Below are positions 32,240 through 40,319 of a DNA stretch of 56,428 nt, piece after piece. The notes beneath the pieces are model-generated. The model saw nothing but the letters and a program-made list of their open reading frames with translations, had not been told where the DNA came from and did not search any database. A program made the translations under genes and the position numbers. Numbering within the stretch: the stretch's first letter is position 1; the number at the start of each line of letters is the position of its first letter. This DNA is from Actinomadura montaniterrae (GTDB lineage: Bacteria > Actinomycetota > Actinomycetes > Streptosporangiales > Streptosporangiaceae): positions 1-56,428 of the forward strand of contig NZ_WBMR01000042.1 of NCBI RefSeq assembly GCF_008923365.1, given 5' to 3'.

Positions 32240-32495
32240 ATGGCTGAGCTTGTCCGGGAGTGGGGTGTTCGGCCGCTGGACGAAGGGGGCAAGGCCGTGT
32301 GGGCCCGCTACGCGCCCTGAGCAAGCGCGACACCTGGTGTTACCACCTGGTCGGTTACGGGTGCGAGAGCCTTCTCGGGGACGCGCGGCGGGAGGCGGAG
32401 CGGGTCGGCGCGTTGCTCCGGGGCCGGATGTTCCCGGCCGCGCGTGAGGAAAGGGCGGGACGTCGGGAGGGGCTCGGGCAGGGTAGAACGAAGGG
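32240..32495 (+). other. Possible remnant of a frameshifted small gene
   Basis: A 26-codon frame from ATG 32240 to TGA 32318 (MAELVREWGVRPLDEGGKAV...) runs, after a +1 shift, into SKRDTWCYHLVGYGCESLLG... with actinobacterial third-position bias for ~45 codons. That bias then fades. I recognise no family. It may be a decayed gene or chance. Confidence 0.25.
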
Positions 32496-33098
32496 ATGGC
32501 GGGAGGACGTGAGGGCATGCGGGAGCGCGGCACCGGGTGGGTGCCCGTGCGGTTCAGCTGGGACCGGGACGATCGGCACCGCCGGCTGCGTGCGGTGGCA
32601 GTGGCGGGGCTGGTGGCCGGGGCGCTGATGGCGGTGTTCGGGCTGCCGCCGATCGCCCTCCACAGCCCGCTCCGGCTGATCGGCATGGTGTGCCCGCTGT
32701 GCGGCGGGACGCGGGCGGTGCAGGCGCTGATGCGCGGGGACGTCGCCACCGCGTGGCACTACAACCCGCTCGCGTTCGCGGTGGTGCCGGGAGCGCTGCT
32801 GGTCCTGGTCAGGTGGGGTGCGGGGCTGGTCAGCGGGCGCTGGGTGAACGTGCGCGTGCTGCGTCCGGCCGTCGTCTGGATCGTGGGTGCGCTGGCCGTC
32901 GCGGCGCTGTGGGCCTACCAGGCGTCGCACGCGACGATGCTGCGCAGCGGTGACGGGAGCTTCCGGCACCAGGTTGCGGGCATGGGCCTGGCGATGGTCG
33001 TCGTTGCGGCGGCAGCGGCGGTCCAGATGCTCGTCGTGCTGCCGCTCGTCCGCCGGTTCCGCGCGGGGCGTGCCGGTACGGAGCAGCCCCGCGGCTGA
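32496..33098 (+). CDS. DUF2752 membrane protein
   Basis: Protein of 200 aa. The DUF2752 hallmark lies in RLIGMVCPLCGGTRAVQALMRGDVATAWHYNPLAFAVV (usual form CPxCGxTRA...GD...A...NP). There are about four helices. Function is unknown across the family. It could start at ATG 32496 (TAGAAC 6 nt upstream) or ATG 32517 (after a GGAGGACG stretch). It converges on galE across a strong terminator. Confidence 0.82.
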   Translation: MAGGREGMRERGTGWVPVRFSWDRDDRHRRLRAVAVAGLVAGALMAVFGLPPIALHSPLRLIGMVCPLCGGTRAVQALMRGDVATAWHYNPLAFAVVPGALLVLVRWGAGLVSGRWVNVRVLRPAVVWIVGALAVAALWAYQASHATMLRSGDGSFRHQVAGMGLAMVVVAAAAAVQMLVVLPLVRRFRAGRAGTEQPRG

Positions 33099-33112
33099 CG
33101 CCGGCACGCCCC

Positions 33113-33159
33113 GGCTCGTCCGGTCCCTCCGGCGGAAGGGTGGAGGGACCGGGCGAGCC
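33113..33159. terminator. Bidirectional terminator between DUF2752 and galE
   Basis: An 18-bp stem (33113-33130 with 33142-33159, one T-G mismatch) and an 11-nt loop, placed between convergent genes. Confidence 0.75.
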
Positions 33160-33179
33160 CCGGGCGGGCGGGCCGGTGG

Positions 33180-34193
33180 TCAGGCGACGTCGAGCTCCCG
33201 GCGCCGCTCGGCCCACTGGAGCGAGTGCCGGATGGCGTCCTCGATCGTGTACTCGGGCTTCCAGCGCAGCAGCTCCCACGCCTTGTCGGGCCGGACGAAC
33301 GCGCCGACGACGTCGCCGGGACGCGCCGGCGCCTCCTCCGCGACGAACGCCTCCCCGACGACCTCGCGGAACGCGTCGACCAGCTCCCGGACGGTGGTCC
33401 CGTCGCCGGTGCCGAGGTTGATCACCTCGTAACCGGAGCCCTCCCCGGCCGGGCGCAGCGGCGGGACGATCGCGTCGAACCGGTCCGCCGCCGCGCAGAA
33501 CGCGCGGGCGATGTCCCAGACGTGGATGTAGTCGCGGATCGCGGTGCCGTCGCGGGTGTCCCAGTCCACCCCGGTGATCTTGAACGGGACGCCCAGCTCG
33601 TACGACTCGATCATCTTGCCGAGCGCGTGCGTCGGCTTGCTGCTCTGCAGGCCGGTGCGCAGCTGCGGGTCCGCGCCGATCGGGTTGAGGTAGCGCAGCG
33701 AGACGACCCGCAGCGAGGTCGCGCGGCAGACGTCCTCGAGCATCAGCTCGGCCATCATCTTGGAGCGGGTGTACGGGTTCTGCGGCTCCAGCGCCGAGGT
33801 CTCCGTCACCGACAGGTCGGCCTCCGGCCGGTACATGCCCGCGGTCGACGCGAAGATCATCCGGTCGCAGCCGTTGCGGACCAGGTGCTCGGCGAAGTCG
33901 CGGGTGCGCCCGAGGTTGACCCGGTAGTAGCGCAGCGGGTCCTTCATCGAGTCGGGCACCACGATCAGCGCCGCGCAGTGCACCGCGACGCCGATCTCCG
34001 GATGCTCCCGGAAGATCGCGTCGACGAGCTCCCCGTCCCCGATGTCGCCCTGGTAGAAGATCTTCCCGTCGGTGAACTCCTGCCGGCCGGTGATGAGGCT
34101 GTCGAGCACCACCGGCGTGATCCCGCGTTCGGCGAACGCGGACGCGATCGTGCTGCCGATGAACCCGGCTCCCCCTGTGATCAGGACTTTCAT
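33180..34193 (-). CDS. galE: UDP-glucose 4-epimerase
   Basis: Protein of 337 aa, an extended SDR. The NAD motif is MKVLITGGAGFIGSTIA, the active-site Ser region is FASTAGMYRPE, the catalytic pair is YTRSK, and RYLNPIGADP and RDYIHVWDIARA are strong GalE signatures. It interconverts UDP-glucose and UDP-galactose (or the GlcNAc forms), supplying precursors for the polysaccharide locus that begins just beyond its promoter in the opposite direction. AGGGGATG lies before ATG 34193. Confidence 0.9.
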   Translation of the reverse strand: MKVLITGGAGFIGSTIASAFAERGITPVVLDSLITGRQEFTDGKIFYQGDIGDGELVDAIFREHPEIGVAVHCAALIVVPDSMKDPLRYYRVNLGRTRDFAEHLVRNGCDRMIFASTAGMYRPEADLSVTETSALEPQNPYTRSKMMAELMLEDVCRATSLRVVSLRYLNPIGADPQLRTGLQSSKPTHALGKMIESYELGVPFKITGVDWDTRDGTAIRDYIHVWDIARAFCAAADRFDAIVPPLRPAGEGSGYEVINLGTGDGTTVRELVDAFREVVGEAFVAEEAPARPGDVVGAFVRPDKAWELLRWKPEYTIEDAIRHSLQWAERRRELDVA

Positions 34194-34486
34194 ATGGCAT
34201 CCCCTGCGCCGGTGCGTCCCTGCTCGGTCACGCACAGGATCAGCAGGCGGTCGCGGATGGTCAACGGACCGCCCTCCAGGTGTCCGGGTCCGGACGGCGG
34301 TCAACCGGCGCGCGGGTCGGGGCGTCCGCGCACGTTCCCTCCCGCGCGCGCCCGCCACCTGCGGAGATCCCCGGGCGGGCGCGCGGGCCGGGTTCGGTGC
34401 CCGGTGCGCCGCCCGCCGCGGCATGTCCGAAACGACTACAGCGTTTGCAGGATCCGGATCGCGTCCGCACCGGTCATCGTCGGTGG

Positions 34487-35146
34487 ATGCAACCGATCCG
34501 GGTCCTGATCGTGGACGACCACGCGCTGTTCGCCGAGGCGCTCGCCGCCCGGCTGGCCCGCGAGCCCGATCTGGTGATCCTGCCGATCGCCGCGGACGTG
34601 CGGCGCGCGCTGGCGCTCGCCGGCACCGAGCGCCCGCAGGTGGTCGTGCTGGACATGACGCTGGGCGCCGAGAGCGGCCTGGACGTCCTGGACCGCGTCC
34701 GCGAGGACCATCCGGACGTGCGGGTGGTGGTGCTGACCGCGATGAGCGACCTCGACACGCTGGTGCAGGCGGTGCGGCGCGGCGCGGTCGGCTGGCTGTC
34801 GAAGACCGAGGGCGCGGACCTCGTCGCGCGGGTGATCCGGTCGGCGGCGCGGCAGGGCGGCTGGATCCCGCCGGACGTGCTGGGCGAGGTGCTGCGGCGG
34901 CTCGTCGCGGGCGACCCGCGGGACGCCGGCGGCGCGCGGCTGCTGGCGGAGCTGACGCCCCGGGAGCGCGAGGTGCTGCAGTGCATGGTCGACGGCCTGG
35001 GCCGCGCGGAGATCGCCGAGCGGCTGGGGCTGTCGGCCAACACCGTCCGCACGCACACGCAGAACCTGCTGGCGAAGCTCGACATGCACTCGGCGCTGGA
35101 GGCGATCACCCTCGCGATGCGCGCCGGCATGCGCCCCGGCGCCTGA
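34487..35146 (+). CDS. NarL/LuxR-type response regulator (orphan)
   Basis: Protein of 219 aa. The receiver domain has acidic pocket VDDH, phospho-Asp in VVVLDMTLGAESG, and Thr/Lys in VVLTAMSD and WLSKTEG. The C-terminal GerE helix-turn-helix is LTPREREVLQCMVDGLGRAEIAERLGLSANTVRTHTQNLLAKLDMHS. No kinase gene is adjacent. It sits at the head of the polysaccharide genes, 123 bp before the Wzz-like gene, so it may regulate them. No Shine-Dalgarno sequence is clear; CATCGT lies 6 nt before the ATG. Confidence 0.9.
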   Translation: MQPIRVLIVDDHALFAEALAARLAREPDLVILPIAADVRRALALAGTERPQVVVLDMTLGAESGLDVLDRVREDHPDVRVVVLTAMSDLDTLVQAVRRGAVGWLSKTEGADLVARVIRSAARQGGWIPPDVLGEVLRRLVAGDPRDAGGARLLAELTPREREVLQCMVDGLGRAEIAERLGLSANTVRTHTQNLLAKLDMHSALEAITLAMRAGMRPGA

Positions 35147-35269
35147 CCACCGCCGACGCGGGAGGCCTGGTGCAAACGGCGTAGTGGGGGGTCGTCGTTT
35201 GGGCGATTCGGGCGGCATCGGGCCTTCCTACGCTCGGCCGTACGAAGCCGGAGGCCGGAGGGGAGACCC

Positions 35270-36712
35270 GTGGAGATCGATGAGGTCGCGGCGCGCGTCG
35301 CCCGCAGCTACTGGGCGCTGCTGCTGCTCATGACGGTCGTCCCGCTCGTGCTGGTGGGCGGCGTGATGAGCCGGCAGGACCCGCCCGCGGTCGCGAAGAC
35401 GCGCCTGCAGGCCACCGCGAAGGCCGCCGACGCGGCGGCCGGGGACGCGGGGGTCAGCACCGAGGTCAGCCAGGTGAAGGCGTTCGCGACCAGCGACAAC
35501 CTGCTCGCCGGGGTGCTGGGGCAGCTGCACCTGCAGCGGTCCACCACCAAGCTCGCGAAGGACATCGGGGTCGCCGGGCTCGGCACCTCGACGGTCGTCG
35601 AGCTGTCGGTGAAGGACAAGGACCCGCAGGCCGCGCGGAAGCTGACCGACGCGATCGGCGCCGCCGTGGTGAAGGAGATCAACGACTCCAACCAGGGCGC
35701 GATCAACCAGCAGCTCTCCTCCATCGACAAGCGGGTGCGGGACCTGGAGAAGAAGCTCGGGCCGCTGTCGCGGCGGGCGGGCGCGCAGCCGAACCCCGAC
35801 ATCGGCGCCGCGAACGAGCGGGAGCGGGTGCAGGCGGAGCTGACCGACCTGCGGTCGAACCGGTCGGACCTGCAGGCGCAGCTGCTGACGGCGGGCAACG
35901 CCTCGGTGGTGCAGCCGGCGGTGATCGCGCCGAAGAGCGACCCGGCGGTGATGATGGCGGTCGTCGCGGGCCTGGTCGGGCTGGTCGCGGGGATCCTGAT
36001 CGCGGTGGTGAACGAGATGGCCCGCCCGACGATCCCCGGGCAGCGGCGGGTCGCGCGGCGGCTCGGCGTCCCGCTGCTCGGCTGGGCGGACAAGGGCCCG
36101 GCGGAGCTCGCCGACCTCGGCCGGCGGGTCCGGCTCGCCGCCCGCAAGGAGGAGGTCGGGCAGGTCACGCTGGTCGGCGCGCCCGGGCCGCTGCCCGCCG
36201 ACCTCGTGTCGTCGGTGGCGTCGGCGGTGTACGGGGACCGGACGAAGGTGGTCGGCACCCGTCCCGTCCGGCAGCGCCCGGGCGACGGCGACGGCGGCGA
36301 CGGCGGCACCGTCACGGGCGCCGCGAAGGCCAAGCCCGGCAAGCCGAAGAAGGACGACGGGTCCGGCGACGAGCCGGGCGACGGCCCGTCGCTGAACAGC
36401 TCCGGTCCCGGCACGGGGAAGAGCACGTCGGTGGTCCGCGCCGGGGGCGGCACCGCCGTGATGACGAAGAAGTCCGGCGAGGCGGTCTCCCCCTCGGAGA
36501 TCACCCAGCCGGTCCCGGTGCCCGTGCGCGCGGTGTGCCACGTGCACGCGTTCGAGGACATCGATCCGGGCTCCGACGACGAGGTCGGGGTGGTCGTGGT
36601 GGTCGGTCCGGTGACGCGGGTGTCGGGACTGGAGACGGTCCGGGACCTGGTCGCCGCGTCCGGCTGGCCGCTCCTCGGTGTCATCGCCACGTCCCGCAAG
36701 ATCAAGGGGTAG
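35270..36712 (+). CDS. Wzz/YveK-like chain-length protein with a degenerate BY-kinase-like domain
   Basis: Protein of 480 aa. Helix 1 (~14-33) and helix 2 (~227-247) bracket an extracellular Wzz domain with coiled-coil stretches (~145-165, 185-205). The cytoplasmic C terminus begins like a BY-kinase (PGQRRVARRLGVPLLGW). However, the expected Walker A position reads LVGAPGPLPADLVSSVA (no GK[ST]) and no Walker B is visible. A 70-residue Gly/Asp/Lys-rich linker interrupts the domain, and the end (VVVVVGPVTRVSGLETVRDLVAASGWPLLGVIA) keeps the last kinase strands. It likely governs polymer length without ATP binding. It opens the polysaccharide operon. Confidence 0.8.
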   Translation: MEIDEVAARVARSYWALLLLMTVVPLVLVGGVMSRQDPPAVAKTRLQATAKAADAAAGDAGVSTEVSQVKAFATSDNLLAGVLGQLHLQRSTTKLAKDIGVAGLGTSTVVELSVKDKDPQAARKLTDAIGAAVVKEINDSNQGAINQQLSSIDKRVRDLEKKLGPLSRRAGAQPNPDIGAANERERVQAELTDLRSNRSDLQAQLLTAGNASVVQPAVIAPKSDPAVMMAVVAGLVGLVAGILIAVVNEMARPTIPGQRRVARRLGVPLLGWADKGPAELADLGRRVRLAARKEEVGQVTLVGAPGPLPADLVSSVASAVYGDRTKVVGTRPVRQRPGDGDGGDGGTVTGAAKAKPGKPKKDDGSGDEPGDGPSLNSSGPGTGKSTSVVRAGGGTAVMTKKSGEAVSPSEITQPVPVPVRAVCHVHAFEDIDPGSDDEVGVVVVVGPVTRVSGLETVRDLVAASGWPLLGVIATSRKIKG

Positions 36713-36715
36713 CAG

Positions 36716-37873
36716 ATGAGTTCAGCCGGTCAGTCCACCGTTCCGTTCACGATCCCGTCGGTGTCCGGCGAGGTGTCGGACGCCGTGGTGAAGGTGCTCG
36801 ACTCGGGGTGGATCACCACGGGGCCGCAGACGGCGGCATTCGAGCAGGAGTTCGCCGACTATCTGGGCGCCGCGCACGTCGTCGCGGTCGCCTCGTGCAC
36901 GACCGCGCTGGAGCTGTGCCTGCGCGGGCTGGAGCTGCCGCCGGGGTCGGCGGTGCTGACGCCGAGCCTGACGTTCTGCGGCGCGATCAACGCGATCCTG
37001 CACGCGGGGCACCGGCCGGTGCTGGTGGACATCGACGAGGACACGCTGGTGCCGAGCCCGGAGACGGTCGCCGCGGCGGCCGCGCGGGTGAAGCCGGCGG
37101 CGATGATCGTCCAGAACCAGGGCGGCTACCCGGTGGACGTGGCGGCGCTCGCGGAGGCGGCCGGGCTCGACCGGACGCGGGTCGTCGAGGACGCGGCGCA
37201 CGGCCCGGGCGCGGCGCGCGGCGGGAAGCCCGTCGGGGCGGAGTCGTTCGCGGCGTGCTTCTCCTTCTACGCCACCAAGAACATGCCGATCGGCGAGGGC
37301 GGCGCCATCGCGACGAGCGACGAGGGCCTCCAGGAGAAGGTCCGCGCGATGCGGCTGCACGGGATGAGCAAGGACTCGTGGAAGCGGTACCTGCCGGGCG
37401 GAAGCTGGCGGTACGACGTGAAGCAGGTCGGTCTGAAGGCGAACATGACGGACGTGCAGGCGTCGATCGGGCGGGCGCAGCTCGCCGCGCTGCCCGAATG
37501 GCAGCGGCGCCGCGCCGAGATCGTCGCCGCCTACGACGCGGCGTTCCGCGACCTGCCCGGCCTGACGCTGCCGCAGCGGAACCTCGGCGGGATCCAGCAC
37601 GCGTGGCATCTCTACCAGGTGCGGGTCCCCGACCGGGACGCGATCAGCGCGGAGCTGGAGGCGGCGGGCGTGTCGACGTCCGTCCACTTCATCCCCGCGA
37701 ACCAGATGACGTCGTACCGGGACATCCTGGGCGCCGACGAGTGCGCGCGGGTGCCGGTGACCGACCGGGTCGGCGAGGAACTGCTGTCCCTCCCCCTGTA
37801 CCCGGGACTGACGCCCGACGGCCAGGACCGCGTCATCGCCGCACTCACCGAGGCGCTGCGGACCCGGAGCTGA
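36716..37873 (+). CDS. DegT/DnrJ/EryC1/StrS-family sugar aminotransferase
   Basis: Protein of 385 aa, fold-type I PLP enzyme. The Schiff-base Lys is K188 in FSFYATKNMPIGEGGAIAT, the PLP Asp in VVEDAAHGPG, with an N-terminal substrate loop STVPFTIPSVSGEVSDAVVKVLDSGWITTGPQTAAFE. It transfers an amino group to a 4-keto or 3-keto nucleotide sugar, giving an amino sugar for the polymer. It starts 4 nt after the Wzz stop and ends 2 nt before the dehydratase gene, so the three are one transcript. Confidence 0.92.
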   Translation: MSSAGQSTVPFTIPSVSGEVSDAVVKVLDSGWITTGPQTAAFEQEFADYLGAAHVVAVASCTTALELCLRGLELPPGSAVLTPSLTFCGAINAILHAGHRPVLVDIDEDTLVPSPETVAAAAARVKPAAMIVQNQGGYPVDVAALAEAAGLDRTRVVEDAAHGPGAARGGKPVGAESFAACFSFYATKNMPIGEGGAIATSDEGLQEKVRAMRLHGMSKDSWKRYLPGGSWRYDVKQVGLKANMTDVQASIGRAQLAALPEWQRRRAEIVAAYDAAFRDLPGLTLPQRNLGGIQHAWHLYQVRVPDRDAISAELEAAGVSTSVHFIPANQMTSYRDILGADECARVPVTDRVGEELLSLPLYPGLTPDGQDRVIAALTEALRTRS

Positions 37874-37875
37874 CC

Positions 37876-39090
37876 GTGCGATGGTTCCCGCCGCGCCCGA
37901 ACCGCCGGGCCGCCGCGCCGCCCCCGCCCGTCCCCGTCAGCCCGCTCGCGCTGCTGATGGGGCGGGACGAGGTGGCGCTCGCCGGGCTGCGCGGGCGGCG
38001 CCTCGTCCGGGGCCGGCGCGTGCTGGTCACCGGCGCCTGCGGGACGGTCGGGTCGGCGCTGTGCCGGCAGGTCCGGCGGCTGGAGCCGGAGGCGCTGTGC
38101 CTGGTCGACAAGGACGCGGCCGGGCTCGCCCGGCTCGGCCGGGAGCTCGCCGCGGAGGCCGGCGGGGACGCCGGCGTCACGCTCGCCGAGGTCGACGTGC
38201 GCGACCGCGACGGGGTCGACCGGGCGGTCCGGGACGCGCGGCCCGACCTGCTGTTCCACACCGCGGGCCAGAACGAGCTGGCGAAGGTGGAGCAGGACCC
38301 GTGCCGGGGCGTCGCCGACAACGTCGTCGGCACCCGGCACGCGGTCGACAGCGCGGTCCGGCACGACGTGCAGCGGATGGTGTTCGTCTCCTCCGACAAG
38401 GCCGCCGAGCCGACGTCGGTGTTCGGCGCGACGATGCGGCTCGGCGAGCTGCTGCTGCAGACCGCGACGGGCGGCCCGACGTGCTTCGCGGCGGTCCGCG
38501 TCGGCAACGTCATCGGCGAGGCGGGCGCGCTGCTCAGCCTGCTCGCGCACCGCATCTCCTCCGGCGAGGTCGTGACGATCACGCATCCGGAGGTGGCGCG
38601 GCACTTCATGACGGTGGCGGAGGCGGCGGGGCTGCTGATCGAGGCGGCGGCGCTGGCGGAGGAGGCGGAGACGTTCGTGCTGGACATGGGCCGTCCCGTC
38701 CCGGTGGTGGAGCTGGTGCACCGGTACGCCGAGCAGCTGCGGCTGCCGGAGGTGACGATCCGGTTCAGCGGGCTCGGGCCCGGCGAGAAGCTCGCGGAGA
38801 AGGCGTTCGCCGACTCCGAGCGGCGGATCCGCACCGCGCATCCGAAGATCTGGGCGACCCGCCCCGCGCCGCCGCCCGCCGGGCTGCCGCAGCTGCTGGA
38901 CGAGCTGGCCGCGGCGGCCGGCGACGGCGACGACGGCCGGGTCCGGCTGCTGCTGCGCCGGCTGCTCCCGGAGTACCACCCGGTGCGGCGCCCGCTGCCG
39001 GCCGGCGACCCGCCGCCGCCCGGGCCTTCTTGTCTATGTGATGCCCGTTCTTTCCACACAGGGTGCAGCCCCGACCCTCCCGGCCTGTGA
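37876..39090 (+). CDS. CapD/FlaA1-like nucleotide-sugar dehydratase lacking the catalytic Lys
   Basis: Protein of 404 aa. A Pro-rich N terminus is followed by the cytoplasmic part of the CapD/WbpM/PglF family: LLMGRDEVAL..., NAD motif VTGACGTVGSALCRQV (G53, G56, G59), SSDKAAEPTSVFGATMRLGE, then VRVGNVIGEAGALLSLL. The membrane segments of full CapD are absent. At the active site the family usually reads VMGATKR; here it is VFGATMR, so the Met/Tyr-xxx-Lys pair is Phe183/Met187. It may be inactive or altered. Expected role: UDP-4-keto-6-deoxy-sugar for the DegT enzyme. The last ~20 residues are lower in GC and unlike the rest. Confidence 0.8.
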   Translation: MRWFPPRPNRRAAAPPPPVPVSPLALLMGRDEVALAGLRGRRLVRGRRVLVTGACGTVGSALCRQVRRLEPEALCLVDKDAAGLARLGRELAAEAGGDAGVTLAEVDVRDRDGVDRAVRDARPDLLFHTAGQNELAKVEQDPCRGVADNVVGTRHAVDSAVRHDVQRMVFVSSDKAAEPTSVFGATMRLGELLLQTATGGPTCFAAVRVGNVIGEAGALLSLLAHRISSGEVVTITHPEVARHFMTVAEAAGLLIEAAALAEEAETFVLDMGRPVPVVELVHRYAEQLRLPEVTIRFSGLGPGEKLAEKAFADSERRIRTAHPKIWATRPAPPPAGLPQLLDELAAAAGDGDDGRVRLLLRRLLPEYHPVRRPLPAGDPPPPGPSCLCDARSFHTGCSPDPPGL

Positions 39091-39098
39091 GGTGCGCG

Positions 39099-40319
39099 TT
39101 GAGTACGAGCAGGAAGCTCCGAGTCGCCACGGTGATCACCCGGTTCAACGGCGGCGCCGGTCAGGTCGCGCTGAACGGCGCGCTGGCGCTGCCGGACGGG
39201 GAGTACGAGCGCGCGATCGTGACCGGCGGCGTCGGGATGGACAGTGAGGCGCGAGCGACACGCGACACCGTCCTGTACGGGGACGAGGCGGTGGCGAACG
39301 CGGCGGCGGGCGACCTGACGCCCCGCGCGCACGCCGCCGGGATGGAGATCGTGCAGGTGGGGCCGCTGGTCCCGCAGATCTCGCCGCGCGACGACCTCGC
39401 CGCGCTGAGGACGCTGACGCGGGTGCTCGCCGAGGGGCGCTACGACGTCGTCCACACGCACAGCGCGAAGGGCGGCGTGATCGGGCGGGTCGCGGCGGCG
39501 CGCGCGGGCGTCCCGCGGATCGTGCACACCTGGCACGGGTTCCCGTTCAACGAGTTCCAGTCGTGGGCGCGGCGCAGCGTGTACATCCGGCTCGAGCGGA
39601 TCGCCGCCAAGCGCACCGACGCGTTCCTCGCGATCGGGTCGGAGACGGTGACGACGGCGCTGCGGCTCGGGCTCACGACGCCGGAGCGGGTCCGGCTGTC
39701 GTGGCCCGCCGTGGACGTCGAGAGATACGCGGCGGCGGCCGGGTCCCGCGCGCAGGCCCGCCGCCGCCTCGACCTGCCGCTCGGCGTGAAGGTCGTCGGC
39801 GCGATCGGCCGGCTGACGTTCCAGAAGGGCCCGGAGATCTTCGCGAAGGCCCTCGCGCGGCTGCCCGACGACGTGTTCGGGCTGTGGGTCGGCGGCGGCC
39901 CGATGGCGGACGAGCTGGCCGCGCTGACCGCCAAGCTCGGCATCGGGGAGCGGATGCGCTGGCTCGGGCACCGCGACGACGTCGCCGAGGTGCTGCCCGC
40001 GTTCGACCTGATGGCGATGCCGTCCCGCTGGGAGGGCCTGCCGTGCGTGCTGGTCGAGGCGATCGGCGCGGGGATCCCGCTGGTCGCGACGGCCGTCCCG
40101 TCCAACCAGGACCTGGTGCTGGCCGGGGAGACCGGGATGCTCGTCCCGCCGGAGGACCCCGAGCAGCTCGCCGCCGCGATCGGCGCGCTGCTCGACGACC
40201 CGGCCGCCGCCGCGCGGATGGCCGAGCGGGCCCGCGGCCGGATCGGCGACTGGTTCTCGCCCGCGCATCTCGGGACCGTCCTGGACGAGACCTACCGAGG
40301 AAGCTCCAAGCGCCCATGA
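39099..40319 (+). CDS. GT4-family glycosyltransferase
   Basis: Protein of 406 aa, GT-B fold. The N-terminal domain has TRFNGGAGQVALNGALALP and YDVVHTHSAKGGVIGRVAAARAG. The C-terminal domain has VVGAIGRLTFQKGPEIFAKAL and the nucleotide-sugar E-x7-E motif EGLPCVLVEAIGAGIPLVAT. It adds a sugar to the growing lipid-linked repeat unit at the membrane's inner face. Start: TTG 39099 after GAGGTG, close behind the dehydratase stop; GTG 39063 is an alternative inside that gene. Its stop overlaps the next ATG (ATGA). Confidence 0.9.
   Translation: MSTSRKLRVATVITRFNGGAGQVALNGALALPDGEYERAIVTGGVGMDSEARATRDTVLYGDEAVANAAAGDLTPRAHAAGMEIVQVGPLVPQISPRDDLAALRTLTRVLAEGRYDVVHTHSAKGGVIGRVAAARAGVPRIVHTWHGFPFNEFQSWARRSVYIRLERIAAKRTDAFLAIGSETVTTALRLGLTTPERVRLSWPAVDVERYAAAAGSRAQARRRLDLPLGVKVVGAIGRLTFQKGPEIFAKALARLPDDVFGLWVGGGPMADELAALTAKLGIGERMRWLGHRDDVAEVLPAFDLMAMPSRWEGLPCVLVEAIGAGIPLVATAVPSNQDLVLAGETGMLVPPEDPEQLAAAIGALLDDPAAAARMAERARGRIGDWFSPAHLGTVLDETYRGSSKRP

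Noticed and set aside
32260..32628. A 122-codon + frame overlapping the DUF2752 start
   Set aside because: Its second half overlaps DUF2752 in another frame with atypical codon use; only the first part could be a remnant.
36403..36429. GPGTGKST in the Wzz-like protein as a functional Walker A motif
   Set aside because: It sits in a Gly/Asp/Lys-rich disordered linker, lacks the first Gly of GxxxxGK[ST], and is not followed by a kinase-like helix or Walker B.
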